This document shows, piece by piece, positions 45,382 to 54,256 of a DNA stretch of 64,000 bases (its first letter is position 1; the number at the start of each line of letters is the position of its first letter). The stretch lies in the NCBI RefSeq assembly GCF_900107815.1, contig NZ_FNRK01000005.1:1-64000 (forward strand). Direction: 5' to 3'. The DNA is from Eubacterium aggregans (GTDB lineage Bacteria > Bacillota > Clostridia > Eubacteriales > Eubacteriaceae). The position numbers and the translations under genes were made by a program. The notes below the pieces were generated by a model. The model ran no database searches, had not been told where the DNA came from, and was given only the letters and a program-made list of their open reading frames with translations.

Positions 45382-46464
45382 ATGGTACCACGTAAGAACG
45401 TTTTGGCCTTGGAATTCAATCATATTGAAGCCCAGGTTTTTTCCCGGTACCTCACTGCCGATAATCGCCTCAATTATTTAGGGAATTACCGCATTGCCTC
45501 TGGTCTGTGGAATAATCGCTATCCCCATGATGTGGTTTTTATTAACATCAGCCCTGATAACTATCGGAACTGTGTTTCGTTTCTGCGCAATTACCCCAGA
45601 ACCAACCACTGTCAGCTTTTCTTTACAGCCAATACCTATTTTGACCAGCTCACCCAATTGGTCCAAACCAATGCCAATGCTCAAATTATGATGAAGCCTC
45701 TGCGATGGGAATACCTCTATAGTAATATCACAGCATCGAAGGCTAACGCCATCCAGCCTCCCCTGGATGCCCCATCCCTCAACACCAATTATCTTCCTCT
45801 AATCCAGGAATTTGATCAATGTACAGATACCGGGCTTTCCTCATGGATTAAAAAATCAGGAAAGATAATCATCCCTGATCCTGAAATGGATTGCTCAGAT
45901 GCCCTTGGTCGTTCTAAGGCTTTTGCCACCTTCTTTATTTCCACTATTACCCGGGATTTAGATGCACCAGTGGTCACCCGCTTGTCTGAACATTATAACA
46001 ATTTGCTTCTTAACCTTAAATCCATTAGCAGGACCAAATCCCTGCTTCGTTTGCTTGAACAATTTCTGAGGGCCTGTTATAACACCATTCATCCCAGCTA
46101 TATCTCCATCGATGAAGAACGGATTGCTGATATCAAAAAAAGAATTGCCCATTATATCGAAAATGATGTGGATTTTTCTTTAGAATCCATTGCCCAGGAA
46201 ATGTATATCTCCACCTCCTATCTCAGCCGCATGTTTAATAAGATTGAAAATCTCAATTACAAGGACTATATCCTTAATCTCCGTTTGGCCAAGGCCTGCC
46301 ACCTCCTCACCACAACCAACCAAACCGTGGAGGAAATCGCCCTGCACTGTGGTTATCGTGAAAGCAGCTCTTTCTCCAGGGCTTTTAAAAGCCGACATCT
46401 CCTCTCCCCAATGAACTATCGAAAACAGCAGACTCAGAAATATTCTGACCCCTCCAATACATAA
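45382..46464 (+). CDS. AraC-family regulator with a pseudo-receiver domain
   Basis: A 360-residue regulator. Residues 1-120 follow the receiver fold, but the phospho-acceptor position is N55 (VVFINI instead of the usual aspartate) and the N-terminal acidic pair is missing, while the lysine is kept (K105 in MMKPL). A helical linker follows, then a normal double helix-turn-helix AraC domain (about 250-350; FSLESIAQEMYISTSYLSRMF and TVEEIALHCGYRESSSFSRAF). It pairs with the PocR pseudo-kinase and most likely activates the divergent microcompartment operon. AAGGAGG precedes the ATG. Confidence 0.83.
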   Translation: MVPRKNVLALEFNHIEAQVFSRYLTADNRLNYLGNYRIASGLWNNRYPHDVVFINISPDNYRNCVSFLRNYPRTNHCQLFFTANTYFDQLTQLVQTNANAQIMMKPLRWEYLYSNITASKANAIQPPLDAPSLNTNYLPLIQEFDQCTDTGLSSWIKKSGKIIIPDPEMDCSDALGRSKAFATFFISTITRDLDAPVVTRLSEHYNNLLLNLKSISRTKSLLRLLEQFLRACYNTIHPSYISIDEERIADIKKRIAHYIENDVDFSLESIAQEMYISTSYLSRMFNKIENLNYKDYILNLRLAKACHLLTTTNQTVEEIALHCGYRESSSFSRAFKSRHLLSPMNYRKQQTQKYSDPSNT

Positions 46465-46481
46465 TTTACGCAATCATATCA

Positions 46482-46519
46482 AAAGGGAACGCACAGCCAT
46501 AACACTGTGCATTCCCTTT
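46482..46519. terminator. Terminator between the AraC and UroD-family genes
   Basis: AAAGGGAA and GCACAG pair with CTGTGC and TTCCCTTT around an eight-base loop, with one C-A mismatch. It lies between convergent genes. Confidence 0.75.
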
Positions 46520-46536
46520 AATCCATTCTTCCCTTC

Positions 46537-47541
46537 TTATTTTCCGTTCAGTTTCTCAATCTCCTCCGTAATGGCCCCGTACACTCCGGGGTACACGCTG
46601 CCCGGGCCACCCTGGGTGATACAGGGAATAAAGTACTGGCTGCCACAGGCTTCCACCACGGCGTCCACTTCCTTGGCCACACCTTCCGGGGTCCAATCCT
46701 CTTTATCGATTTTGGAATTATCGATGCCCCCCATAAAGGAAATCTGTCCCCCGTATTCCTTGATCAGGGTGGGGATATCATTGGCGTCAATACAGCCCTG
46801 CCAGATATCGATCCCCACTTCAATCATGGCCGGGACTAGGTTGGCGGCGTAGGAGTCACTGTGGTGGACGATGAGCTCGACCCCGTGGGATTTGTAATAG
46901 CCATAAATCTTCTTATAGGCCGGAACGATGAATTCTTCGAACATGGCCGGTGACATAAAGGAGGATTTGGCACTGCCCCAGTCATCGTGATGGAAGATAC
47001 AGTCTGGCTTATAATAGGTGCAGAGTTGCTCGGCGTAGCGCAGCTCGTAGTCCGTAATATACTCAATGAGGGCCGCCATTTCTTCGGGCTCCTCGTAGAG
47101 ATTGATCATGCAGTCCTCCATCCCCATGAGGTGATGGCACTGCTCAAAGACACCGGGTGCCACAAAGCAGGTGGCAAAGACTTCATTTCGGTCGATGGCG
47201 GAGACGGCGGGCATAAAAGGTGCCCAATCCTCTGCTGTAAAATCGGTTTTAGGTGCCACAACCACCTCCCGCCAATCTAAAATGTCCTTTAAAACCTTAT
47301 GGGCATCGTCATGGACAGGAAACATCCCGGGCACACCCTCTGGCCAATCGAAGGTAATGCCCCAGGCGTTTTTCTTGGGCCCGCTTCCGGGGAAGACCAT
47401 TTCTCCCTGGGCGCTGATGGGATCGGCCATGAGCATTTTATACACGGCATCCGTACATTCAAAGGCTTCGTACTGATTAACCAGGCGATCGGGATGACCG
47501 CCGCGAATGGTTTCAAGCAGATTTTGACGTTTCGTTAACAT
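46537..47541 (-). CDS. UroD-family corrinoid-type methyltransferase
   Basis: A 334-residue protein of the uroporphyrinogen decarboxylase superfamily, closer to methyltransferases (MtaA/MtbA and O-demethylase relatives) than to haem synthesis enzymes. Visible blocks are FHHDDWGSAKSSFMSP (about 183-198), VHHSDSYAANLVPAMIEVGIDIWQG (about 224-248) and SFMGGIDNSK. The zinc-binding cysteines of MtbA-type enzymes are not obvious. No corrinoid protein gene is adjacent, so it would share one encoded elsewhere. It follows an MFS carrier by 29 bases with GGAGG before its ATG. A methylated or methoxylated substrate imported by that carrier is the natural guess. Confidence 0.8.
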   Translation of the reverse strand: MLTKRQNLLETIRGGHPDRLVNQYEAFECTDAVYKMLMADPISAQGEMVFPGSGPKKNAWGITFDWPEGVPGMFPVHDDAHKVLKDILDWREVVVAPKTDFTAEDWAPFMPAVSAIDRNEVFATCFVAPGVFEQCHHLMGMEDCMINLYEEPEEMAALIEYITDYELRYAEQLCTYYKPDCIFHHDDWGSAKSSFMSPAMFEEFIVPAYKKIYGYYKSHGVELIVHHSDSYAANLVPAMIEVGIDIWQGCIDANDIPTLIKEYGGQISFMGGIDNSKIDKEDWTPEGVAKEVDAVVEACGSQYFIPCITQGGPGSVYPGVYGAITEEIEKLNGK

Positions 47542-47570
47542 GATTTTTCCTCCGTTTATTTAAACTACAA

Positions 47571-48773
47571 TCACACATTGGTACCCAGATTCATCTTCCG
47601 GGTAAGGACAAAGAGCAGTATTGCTGAAATGGCGATGGACACCCCTGCTAGGTAAAAATACATCATCATATTGCCGCCCGCCAGGGGAATGACGATATAG
47701 GTGGGGATGATGATGGACCCCAGATTCATCATGGTGGATGCCATCCCACTGGCTGTCCCAGCATACTTCGCCCCGATTTCCGGGAACATCACCGTCAGGG
47801 AAACCATAATGGAAATCATCCCGCTGCGCAGGGCGCCGTTTAAAAAGGATGCCAGATAAATGCTCCAGGCCGCCCCTTCCACCATGGCCACCGCCGCACC
47901 ACCGGCAATGAGTCCGGCGATGAGCAGGATTAAAGCGGGTCGTTTGGATTTAGCTATAATCATCGGGAAGCTGACAGACCCAATGATGGAGCCAATCATC
48001 AATACCGTTCCAAAGGACCCTGCGGAAATTTCCGTGTAGCCCTTGTAAGTGGTCAGATAGGCCACCTGGAAATTAGCGATGACCATGGCTCCACCCAGCA
48101 TGGTGAGCATCGTCAGTCCCAAAAGCCACACATTTTTACTCTTTAAAGAAACCCCCAGGGCCTCTTTAATGGGAACACTTTCCACCACCCCGCTGGATGC
48201 GCCTTGAAAATCCGACTTCCGGACCAGCACCAGCCACAACACGGTAATAATGGCGCAAATAATAGCCGTTACCCAAAAAAGCAGCTCCAGACTTGGGAAA
48301 AGGGCCGTGGTCCCATAGGCGACTGCCATGGCTCCGGTAGAGCCCCCCATAATGATGCCGATTACGCCCCCAACCTTCTCCATGGGAAACAGCGTCGCCG
48401 TAATCTTAGCGAGATTCGCATTGAGCACCGCAATGGAAAAGCCCGCCAGGGCCATCCCTAAAAAGACCATGGTGTAATTCGTGGCGAAAACCCTTATAAA
48501 CAGCCCAATGGCCGAAATCACCATACACACCGAAACAATTTGCTTCACCCCATACTTATCCACCAACACCCCAAGGACGATGCTTAAAAACAGTGCAGGA
48601 ATCAGTGGTGCCGTCATAATACTGGAAAACTGGGCATCCGTTAGCCCATAAGCCGAATAAACCATGGATGGCACCGCCGCCACCTGATACTGGGAATAGC
48701 TTCCAAAGAAAATCCCCAGGAACACCAAGGTGATGACGATCATCGCCGCATTACGCTTTTTTGTCCTACTCAT
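47571..48773 (-). CDS. MFS transporter partnered with a UroD-family methyltransferase
   Basis: A 400-residue carrier with about twelve hydrophobic segments. The loop between segments 2 and 3 reads GVLVDKYGVKQI, the MFS signature. The start at 48773 follows GGAGG; the longer frame adds six residues. It is first in a two-gene operon with the methyltransferase and divergent from a PucR-type regulator, which probably controls it. The substrate is not deducible; such carrier-methyltransferase pairs in acetogens usually serve methyl donors. Confidence 0.85.
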   Translation of the reverse strand: MSRTKKRNAAMIVITLVFLGIFFGSYSQYQVAAVPSMVYSAYGLTDAQFSSIMTAPLIPALFLSIVLGVLVDKYGVKQIVSVCMVISAIGLFIRVFATNYTMVFLGMALAGFSIAVLNANLAKITATLFPMEKVGGVIGIIMGGSTGAMAVAYGTTALFPSLELLFWVTAIICAIITVLWLVLVRKSDFQGASSGVVESVPIKEALGVSLKSKNVWLLGLTMLTMLGGAMVIANFQVAYLTTYKGYTEISAGSFGTVLMIGSIIGSVSFPMIIAKSKRPALILLIAGLIAGGAAVAMVEGAAWSIYLASFLNGALRSGMISIMVSLTVMFPEIGAKYAGTASGMASTMMNLGSIIIPTYIVIPLAGGNMMMYFYLAGVSIAISAILLFVLTRKMNLGTNV

Positions 48774-48890
48774 ACATACCCTCCTTAACAAAACAATACG
48801 ACCGCATTACAAAAGGCGGTATCCGGACAGCAGCATGCCGGCATTTTGCCCTGTCACTCTCTTATGTCCCCATCATAAACCCGTTTCATC

Positions 48891-48948
48891 TTGCTGTAAA
48901 TCCGTGAATCTGTTAAAATCTTTATAGAAATAATGTGCAACCTGCACA
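48891..48948 (+). promoter_or_regulatory. Promoter and palindrome before the PucR regulator gene
   Basis: TTGCTG (48891-48896) and TAAAAT (48914-48919) are 17 bases apart. The 15-base palindrome TGTGCA-ACC-TGCACA (48934-48948) lies just downstream of the predicted transcription start and directly before GGAGG, so it could be an autoregulatory operator. Confidence 0.55.
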
Positions 48949-48960
48949 GTGGAGGATGAT

Positions 48961-50490
48961 ATGCAGATCAATGGCGATATTCTTTTATACCAGCTGTCCC
49001 AGTATTTTGATGTGGCCGAGGCCCGATGCTCAAACCATTACCCCGTCAGCCATGCCCTGTACTACAACGCCTTTTTCCCCATGACCGGCTGTGCCATCAT
49101 CTTTTCCGGGGAGGACCTCCCAAAGGACATCCCCATCATCCACCACTGTGTCATCATCTGCCTGGAGCCGCCTGGAGATGACCTGGATATCGGCGACAAT
49201 GACCTTATTGTATTAAGTGATCCCATCTCCCATCAGATCATCTTTAATATTTTGGCGACCATCTTCCAGCTTTTCGAAAAATGGCATCAAAGTCTTTTTC
49301 AAATCCTCCACAGCTCCATGGACTTTCACGCCCTTCTCGAAGCGACCCAACAGGTTCTGCCAGCCCCTCTCAGCCTAAGTGATCAGGAATTTAAATACGT
49401 GGCCTACACCGATGACTCCCTTCCGACCCTCACCCACTACATCGATGAGGCCAACTACCTCCCCATGGAAAACATCAGCTCCCTCACCACAGCACCGGGC
49501 TTTGGTGAAGCCCAAAACCGAAGGGAAGCCTATGTTTTTTCTGCGGATAATACCGTCGTCACCCGAAATATTTTCTGCGATGACCGGTGTGTGGGCCGCC
49601 TGAACGTTATTGTCCTGGATGATGATGCCGTAGAAGTAGCCTATAAAAAAGCCATTTTTAATATCCTTGGCCCCTTTGTCGAGGAGATTTATACCCAATC
49701 CCGGGGGTTTGATATCACCCCGCCCAGCCGGCTCCGCCTTCGACAGCTGCTGGAGGACTACTATGGGGGCAAACCAGTGGACCCCGATGGCCTGCTGGAT
49801 GCCCTTGGGGACAATGGCTATACCCCAGGGGATATCCTCCAAGGCATTGCCTTTACCTTAAATGCCACCGACCGGGTGGCCTATAACCTGGCCTATCTTC
49901 AGGGACAAATGGAGCGCCAATGGCCCGGTGCCTGTTGCCTGAGCTTTGAGGATTCCCTCCTTTTGCTCCTCAACAATTCCGATTTTAAACGCTGCTGTCC
50001 CGATCGGGATTTTCGAAGTGAGCTCTCCTACTTTCTGCGGGAAAACCTCCTCCGGGCCGGTCTCAGCCGATCCTTCGTCCAGCCCCTGCAATTCCTGGCG
50101 GCCTGGAAACAGGCTCGCTACATCCTCACCCGGGGTCAGGAGGCGGCCCCCTCCCGCTGGGTTCACACCTTTGATGAGGATGCCCTGAACTGTCTGTTAG
50201 ACCTTGGTATCCACACCTTTCCTCCGGAACTGGTGTGCCACCCCGGGCTTCTGGCCCTCATCCAGCACGATGAAAAGCAAGGCACCGCCTTTTTCACCAC
50301 CCTGGCCCACTTTATTCGCCACCGCTACAATGCTTCGGCCACCGCTACGGCTTTGTATATCCATCGTAATTCTTTTATTGGGCGCATGGACCGGATTCGG
50401 GAGTTGATTGAGTTGGATTTAGAGGATTTGGATGAGCGGCTGTATTTGGAATTGTCCTTGCGGATTTTAGAAGAATCGATCACACTTTAA
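48961..50490 (+). CDS. PucR/CdaR-type transcriptional regulator
   Basis: A 509-residue regulator with a variable N-terminal sensory half, a middle region with the GGDEF-like fold of CdaR proteins, and a C-terminal PucR helix-turn-helix (IRHRYNASATATALYIHRNSFIGRMDRIREL). The start at 48961 follows GGAGG by five bases. It is divergent from the MFS-methyltransferase pair and convergent with pdxA, so it could control either side. PucR-family proteins commonly activate catabolic genes for purines, sugar diacids or amino acids. Confidence 0.83.
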   Translation: MQINGDILLYQLSQYFDVAEARCSNHYPVSHALYYNAFFPMTGCAIIFSGEDLPKDIPIIHHCVIICLEPPGDDLDIGDNDLIVLSDPISHQIIFNILATIFQLFEKWHQSLFQILHSSMDFHALLEATQQVLPAPLSLSDQEFKYVAYTDDSLPTLTHYIDEANYLPMENISSLTTAPGFGEAQNRREAYVFSADNTVVTRNIFCDDRCVGRLNVIVLDDDAVEVAYKKAIFNILGPFVEEIYTQSRGFDITPPSRLRLRQLLEDYYGGKPVDPDGLLDALGDNGYTPGDILQGIAFTLNATDRVAYNLAYLQGQMERQWPGACCLSFEDSLLLLLNNSDFKRCCPDRDFRSELSYFLRENLLRAGLSRSFVQPLQFLAAWKQARYILTRGQEAAPSRWVHTFDEDALNCLLDLGIHTFPPELVCHPGLLALIQHDEKQGTAFFTTLAHFIRHRYNASATATALYIHRNSFIGRMDRIRELIELDLEDLDERLYLELSLRILEESITL

Positions 50491-50539
50491 AAAAACAGAG
50501 CTGTCCCTTACAACGGTGACAACTCTGTTTTTTTAAAGT
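50484..50539. terminator. Bidirectional terminator between pucR-like and pdxA-like genes
   Basis: A perfect 17-bp stem (ACTTTAAAAAAACAGAG and its complement), extended by TGTC/GACA, with A- and T-tracts on either side. It overlaps the end of the PucR gene. Confidence 0.85.
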
Positions 50540-50547
50540 GTTAAAAC

Positions 50548-51570
50548 TTAAATGGTTGTATTGTTAACATTACCTCCATGCTTAAACTTCGGCGCATATG
50601 CCACCGCTAAACGAATGGCCTCAATCATGCTAACAGGGCTGGCAATCCCCTTTCCGGCAATGTCCAGGGCCGTCCCATGATCCACCGATGTCCGCAGAAT
50701 GGGCATCCCACAGGTAATGGAAATAGTCCGCTCAAAATCCACCATCTTGGTAGCAATATGCCCTTGGTCGTGGTACAAAGACAGGACGGCATCAAACTGA
50801 CCCTGCAGTCCCTGATAAAACACGGAATCTGCCCCAATGGGACCGACTACATCCATGCCCTTGGCCCGGGCAGCTTCCACGGCGGGGATAACCTGGTCCA
50901 CTTCTTCAGTTCCAAAGAGTCCATGCTCCCCGCTATGGGGATTGAGTCCAGCCACAGCTAGTTTGGGGGCATCTACTCCCAGTACATTAAGGGCCTCTAC
51001 ACAAGCATCCATAAAGGTTAACAGGGCATCTTTTGTGACCAAATCACAGGCCCGGCGAAGGGAGATGTGGCGCGTAAGGAAGAATACCCGAAGGTTTCTC
51101 ACCTGAAACATGGTCAGGGGATTTTGGGTTCCCGTCAATGCCCCAACAATTTCGGTATGCCCAATATAGGGCACCTCAGCCAGCTTCAGGGATTCTTTAT
51201 TAATGGCAGTGGTAGCCAGGACATCCGCCTTTCCCTGTAAACACAATTCAGTGGCTGTCTTAATATATTCATAAGCCCCACGCCCGGTCATCGCCTGGAT
51301 TTCACCGATTCTAAGTGTCTTCATTTCAATATTCTTAAGATCCATTAAATTCAGGATACCTGGTTGATAATCACCGGTATCGGGTGTCTCGATACATTTG
51401 ATTTTTAAATCCACCTTGCTGAAACGAAGGGCATCTTCGAGCACCTCCCGGTCCCCGACAACGACACATCGGGCAATCTGCTGAATCATTGGATCGGCCA
51501 GAGCCTTTACCGTAATCTCCGGACCGATCCCCGCCGCATCCCCCATGGGAATTACAATGATTGGCTTCAC
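50548..51570 (-). CDS. PdxA-family 4-phospho-hydroxyacid dehydrogenase (PdxA2-like)
   Basis: A 340-residue NAD-dependent dehydrogenase of the PdxA family. Metal and substrate blocks are present: [36 protein letters not shown] and [17 protein letters not shown]. True PdxA acts in vitamin B6 synthesis; PdxA2 oxidatively decarboxylates 4-phospho-threonate or -erythronate to dihydroxyacetone phosphate. Placement after dhaMKL and near two sugar-phosphate isomerases favours the catabolic role, though the DUF1537 kinase that usually supplies the phospho-acid is absent. The GTG start has AGGAG upstream. It is probably expressed through the terminator-like hairpin after dhaL. Confidence 0.85.
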   Translation of the reverse strand: MKPIIVIPMGDAAGIGPEITVKALADPMIQQIARCVVVGDREVLEDALRFSKVDLKIKCIETPDTGDYQPGILNLMDLKNIEMKTLRIGEIQAMTGRGAYEYIKTATELCLQGKADVLATTAINKESLKLAEVPYIGHTEIVGALTGTQNPLTMFQVRNLRVFFLTRHISLRRACDLVTKDALLTFMDACVEALNVLGVDAPKLAVAGLNPHSGEHGLFGTEEVDQVIPAVEAARAKGMDVVGPIGADSVFYQGLQGQFDAVLSLYHDQGHIATKMVDFERTISITCGMPILRTSVDHGTALDIAGKGIASPVSMIEAIRLAVAYAPKFKHGGNVNNTTI

Positions 51571-51607
51571 ATTCCTACTCCTTTTTTATGCATAACTGGG
51601 CATTGTA

Positions 51608-51645
51608 AAACAGGACAGCATCTCTACCGAGGGGCTGTCCTGTTT
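51608..51645 (-). terminator. Hairpin between dhaL and pdxA
   Basis: A 12-bp perfect stem AAACAGGACAGC/GCTGTCCTGTTT with T-rich 3' arm. It lies only 37 bases before pdxA, leaving little room for another promoter, so it probably lets some transcripts through. Confidence 0.7.
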
Positions 51646-51669
51646 GAGTGTATCTTTTTAATGATTCTC

Positions 51670-52320
51670 TTACTCCGGCATATTCTTATAAAAAATCTCC
51701 AGCATTTCTGCCGTGGAGGCGGCACCAGGATCTAAATGGCCGATGGCCCGTTCGCCCAGGCGCATGGCCCGGCCCTTGGTGGCCACGATATTCCGGGTGG
51801 ATTCCAAACCGACCTTTCCGGCTTCCACAGCCTTAGCCATGGCGGCTTTGGGGGTATCCCCCGCTTCATTAGCCGCTTTAAGAGCGTCCAAGGCTGGCAT
51901 CAGGGTATCATTCATGGTTTTTTCACCGATGGTGGATTTCCCGCGCTTCTGGATGATGGCAATGCCCTTATCCATACACTCGATAAATTCATCGAAGGTA
52001 ACCCCTTCATCCTCGCCCTTAGCTTTGACCGGCAGGCCAAACTTCATGAAAAAGCTGCCGTAGAGTGGGCCAGCAGATCCGCCAACCTTATCTAAAAGGG
52101 CGGTTCCTACTTTTTTGTAGAGATTGAAAACACTTTCCGATTGCCATTCATCAATATGGCTGGCGACTTCCCGGAAACCAATGGACAGGTTCATGCCGTG
52201 GTCACCATCACCGATGGCAGAGTCCAGATCGGTAAAATAATCCTTCCGTTCTTCGGACCAGGGAATGAGGTCCTTGATGACATCCACAAAGTATTGTTTT
52301 TCTAAGATATATTCGCTCAT
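51670..52320 (-). CDS. dhaL: Dihydroxyacetone kinase, ADP-binding subunit DhaL
   Basis: A 216-residue DhaL. The metal-ADP site is clear in DSAIGDGDHGMNLSIGF (about 31-47), GGSAGPLYGSFFMK and GERAIGHLDPGAAS near the C-terminus. In the PTS-dependent kinase it keeps its ADP bound and passes phosphate from DhaM to the sugar on DhaK. The start at 52320 follows AGGAGG; a longer frame is unsupported. It is separated from dhaK by a 160-base gap with a strong hairpin, which is unusual for subunits needed in equal amounts. Confidence 0.92.
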   Translation of the reverse strand: MSEYILEKQYFVDVIKDLIPWSEERKDYFTDLDSAIGDGDHGMNLSIGFREVASHIDEWQSESVFNLYKKVGTALLDKVGGSAGPLYGSFFMKFGLPVKAKGEDEGVTFDEFIECMDKGIAIIQKRGKSTIGEKTMNDTLMPALDALKAANEAGDTPKAAMAKAVEAGKVGLESTRNIVATKGRAMRLGERAIGHLDPGAASTAEMLEIFYKNMPE

Positions 52321-52420
52321 TTTTCCTCCTAAATAATAACTTAACATACGTCGCGCAGTGCACATTCGCTCCGCCTTCGACTACGCTCATTTAGGGCTAT
52401 GCCCTATATTTTAACGGCCA

Positions 52421-52461
52421 AAATGACCGTGGGAAGAGTAAACTCTTCTCCACGGTCATTT
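52421..52461 (-). terminator. Strong hairpin between dhaK and dhaL
   Basis: AAATGACCGTGG and AAGAGT pair with ACTCTT and CCACGGTCATTT, giving an 18-bp stem with one small bulge and a two-base loop. It lies 22 bases after the dhaK stop and 100 bases before dhaL. It could reduce dhaL expression or protect the 3' end of the dhaM-dhaK message. Confidence 0.7.
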
Positions 52462-52482
52462 CACCATTTAAAACACGCGACT

Positions 52483-53496
52483 TTAGACTTGTGTAAAGTA
52501 TGGTGCGTCGCAGGGATAGTCGAGCAATTCTTTCATTTCGTCATCCAGTTTAACCAAGGTAACGGACATGCCTGCCATATCCATGGAAGCTGCAAAGGGA
52601 CCGACTAAGCCCTTGTAGATTTTGATGCCCTTTTCTTCCAGGATCTGAGCCACACGGCGGAAACAGATGTGGAGATCTAAGAGTGGTGTTGCGCCAAGGC
52701 TGTTAACCAGGACGTAAACTTCATCCCCATTTTCATAGGGCAGATCAGCCAGGATGGGTGCCATGATTTCGTCAATGACAGCATCTGCGGGTTCAATCTT
52801 CCCACGGCGTACACCGGGTTCACCGTGAATCCCCATACCGATTTCCATATCGCCATCTTCCATTTCGAAAATGGGGCCACCCTTTGAAGGCAGGGTAGCG
52901 GAGCTCATGGCCACACCCATGGTCCGAGTCACATCATTACATTTTTCGGCAGCAGCAACGACTTCGTCTAAATCTTTACCCATGGCAGCGGCAGCAGCAG
53001 CGGCCTTAAAGACGAAGAAATCCCCGGCAATCCCACGACGGTCCGGAATGTTTTCTGAAGAAATAACATCATCGGTTACCAGCACGGTTTCTACCCGGAT
53101 ATCGTCTTCTTCATCGGCTTTTTCAGCGCCCATGTCAAAGTTCATGACATCGCCAGCGTAGTTACCATACATGAAGATGACACCCTTACCGTTGTCTACC
53201 GCACGGGCAGAAGCATAGCAGGGGTCCGGAGAGGGTGAAGTGTTGATATTTCCGATGACAGCCGCATCGGCAAAGCCTTCCCCAACGTAACCTAAGAACA
53301 GCGGTTCATGGCCGGAGCCACCACCGATAACCACACCAACTTTATCCTTGGTACCGGCATCTTTGGCCAAGATGACACGGCCCTGTGCTTCGTCACTGTC
53401 GTCCATTTTGACATAGCCAGCATGGGCCGCACAATAACCTTCCAGCATTTCCTCTACAACATCATACGGGTCGTTGATCAAACGTTTCATAACCAT
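52483..53496 (-). CDS. dhaK: Dihydroxyacetone kinase, substrate-binding subunit DhaK
   Basis: A 337-residue DhaK. GGGSGHEPLFLGYVGEGFADAAV (58-80) and the nucleophilic H224 in MGIHGEPGVRRG, which forms a hemiaminal with the keto sugar, are both intact. It lacks the fused ATP-binding domain of single-chain kinases, so it needs DhaL and DhaM. Dihydroxyacetone is the classic substrate, but erythrulose kinases belong to the same family, and the two neighbouring isomerases point to a four-carbon ketose. GGAGG lies ten bases before the ATG. Confidence 0.93.
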   Translation of the reverse strand: MVMKRLINDPYDVVEEMLEGYCAAHAGYVKMDDSDEAQGRVILAKDAGTKDKVGVVIGGGSGHEPLFLGYVGEGFADAAVIGNINTSPSPDPCYASARAVDNGKGVIFMYGNYAGDVMNFDMGAEKADEEDDIRVETVLVTDDVISSENIPDRRGIAGDFFVFKAAAAAAAMGKDLDEVVAAAEKCNDVTRTMGVAMSSATLPSKGGPIFEMEDGDMEIGMGIHGEPGVRRGKIEPADAVIDEIMAPILADLPYENGDEVYVLVNSLGATPLLDLHICFRRVAQILEEKGIKIYKGLVGPFAASMDMAGMSVTLVKLDDEMKELLDYPCDAPYFTQV

Positions 53497-53580
53497 GATA
53501 TTACTTCCTCCTGAATTTATTATTTTAACGGACCGCCATTGCCATCCGATTAAAAGCCTATTATATCTTCTAATTATAAA

Positions 53581-53982
53581 TTATGCCTTATGGAGTTCTC
53601 TTGCCTGGGCGGATACCGCCTTTATTTCTTCTGTATCATCGGTAATGCTTGCCTGGACGGTTCCTGCGAAACAGCCTTCCACTAAAGGGCAATCCACGAT
53701 GTGGACTTTTTCGGCTAAATCTTCGTCGTCAATCATATCCATGGCCGTTTCTGTACTAATGATGGAACTTCCCATATCACAGTACACCAGGATGCTTTTA
53801 CATGCCTCCATCGACTCGATGGCTTCTAAAATCCGCAGGGTATTGGTTCCAATACGCCCGTCACCAGTTCCACCTGCCGCCTGGATTACAACCTGATCAT
53901 TGGCCATTTCAGCCACTAATTCTGCAACACCGGCTGCTAATTGTTCACTGTGGGATACAATGATAATTCCCGTTTTTGCCAT
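53581..53982 (-). CDS. dhaM: PTS phosphocarrier subunit DhaM (EIIA domain)
   Basis: A 133-residue DhaM limited to the EIIA-Dha domain. It accepts phosphate from HPr on H11 (IIIVSHSEQLAAG) and donates it to ADP on DhaL. GGTGDGRIGTN (about 38-48) is the other family mark. It has no fused HPr or EI parts, unlike E. coli DhaM, so general PTS proteins must supply phosphate. It is the first gene of the operon, with AGGAGG before the ATG, and is divergent from the RpiB-like gene. Confidence 0.92.
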   Translation of the reverse strand: MAKTGIIIVSHSEQLAAGVAELVAEMANDQVVIQAAGGTGDGRIGTNTLRILEAIESMEACKSILVYCDMGSSIISTETAMDMIDDEDLAEKVHIVDCPLVEGCFAGTVQASITDDTEEIKAVSAQARELHKA

Positions 53983-54256
53983 TCTGTCCTCCTAATGATT
54001 TTGTGCCTTTAGGATAACGTATTTTTATGAATTTGAAAATAGCGAATTTCTGAAATTAAGTAAAAGTAATCCCAATAAGATTCTAACTGTATCATAGCAC
54101 GTTCCCCGACCCTCAAAGTGTATTTTTTTACCCAACACCGATAAAATTCTGAAAACTCAATATTGAACATAATTTCTGCTTCCCTTATGCTTGAAAATGT
54201 GTCATAATTAACTCATAAAAATCGCATAACTTATGTGAATCGAGGAGGAACCCATT
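53983..54256. promoter_or_regulatory. Divergent promoter region between dhaM and the RpiB-like gene
   Basis: 274 AT-rich bases with no gene. The dyad AATTTC-T-GAAATT (54045-54057) is a possible operator. TTGAAA at 54191-54196 with CATAAA about 17 bases on is a weak promoter candidate for the rightward genes. No regulator gene adjoins this gap. Confidence 0.4.
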
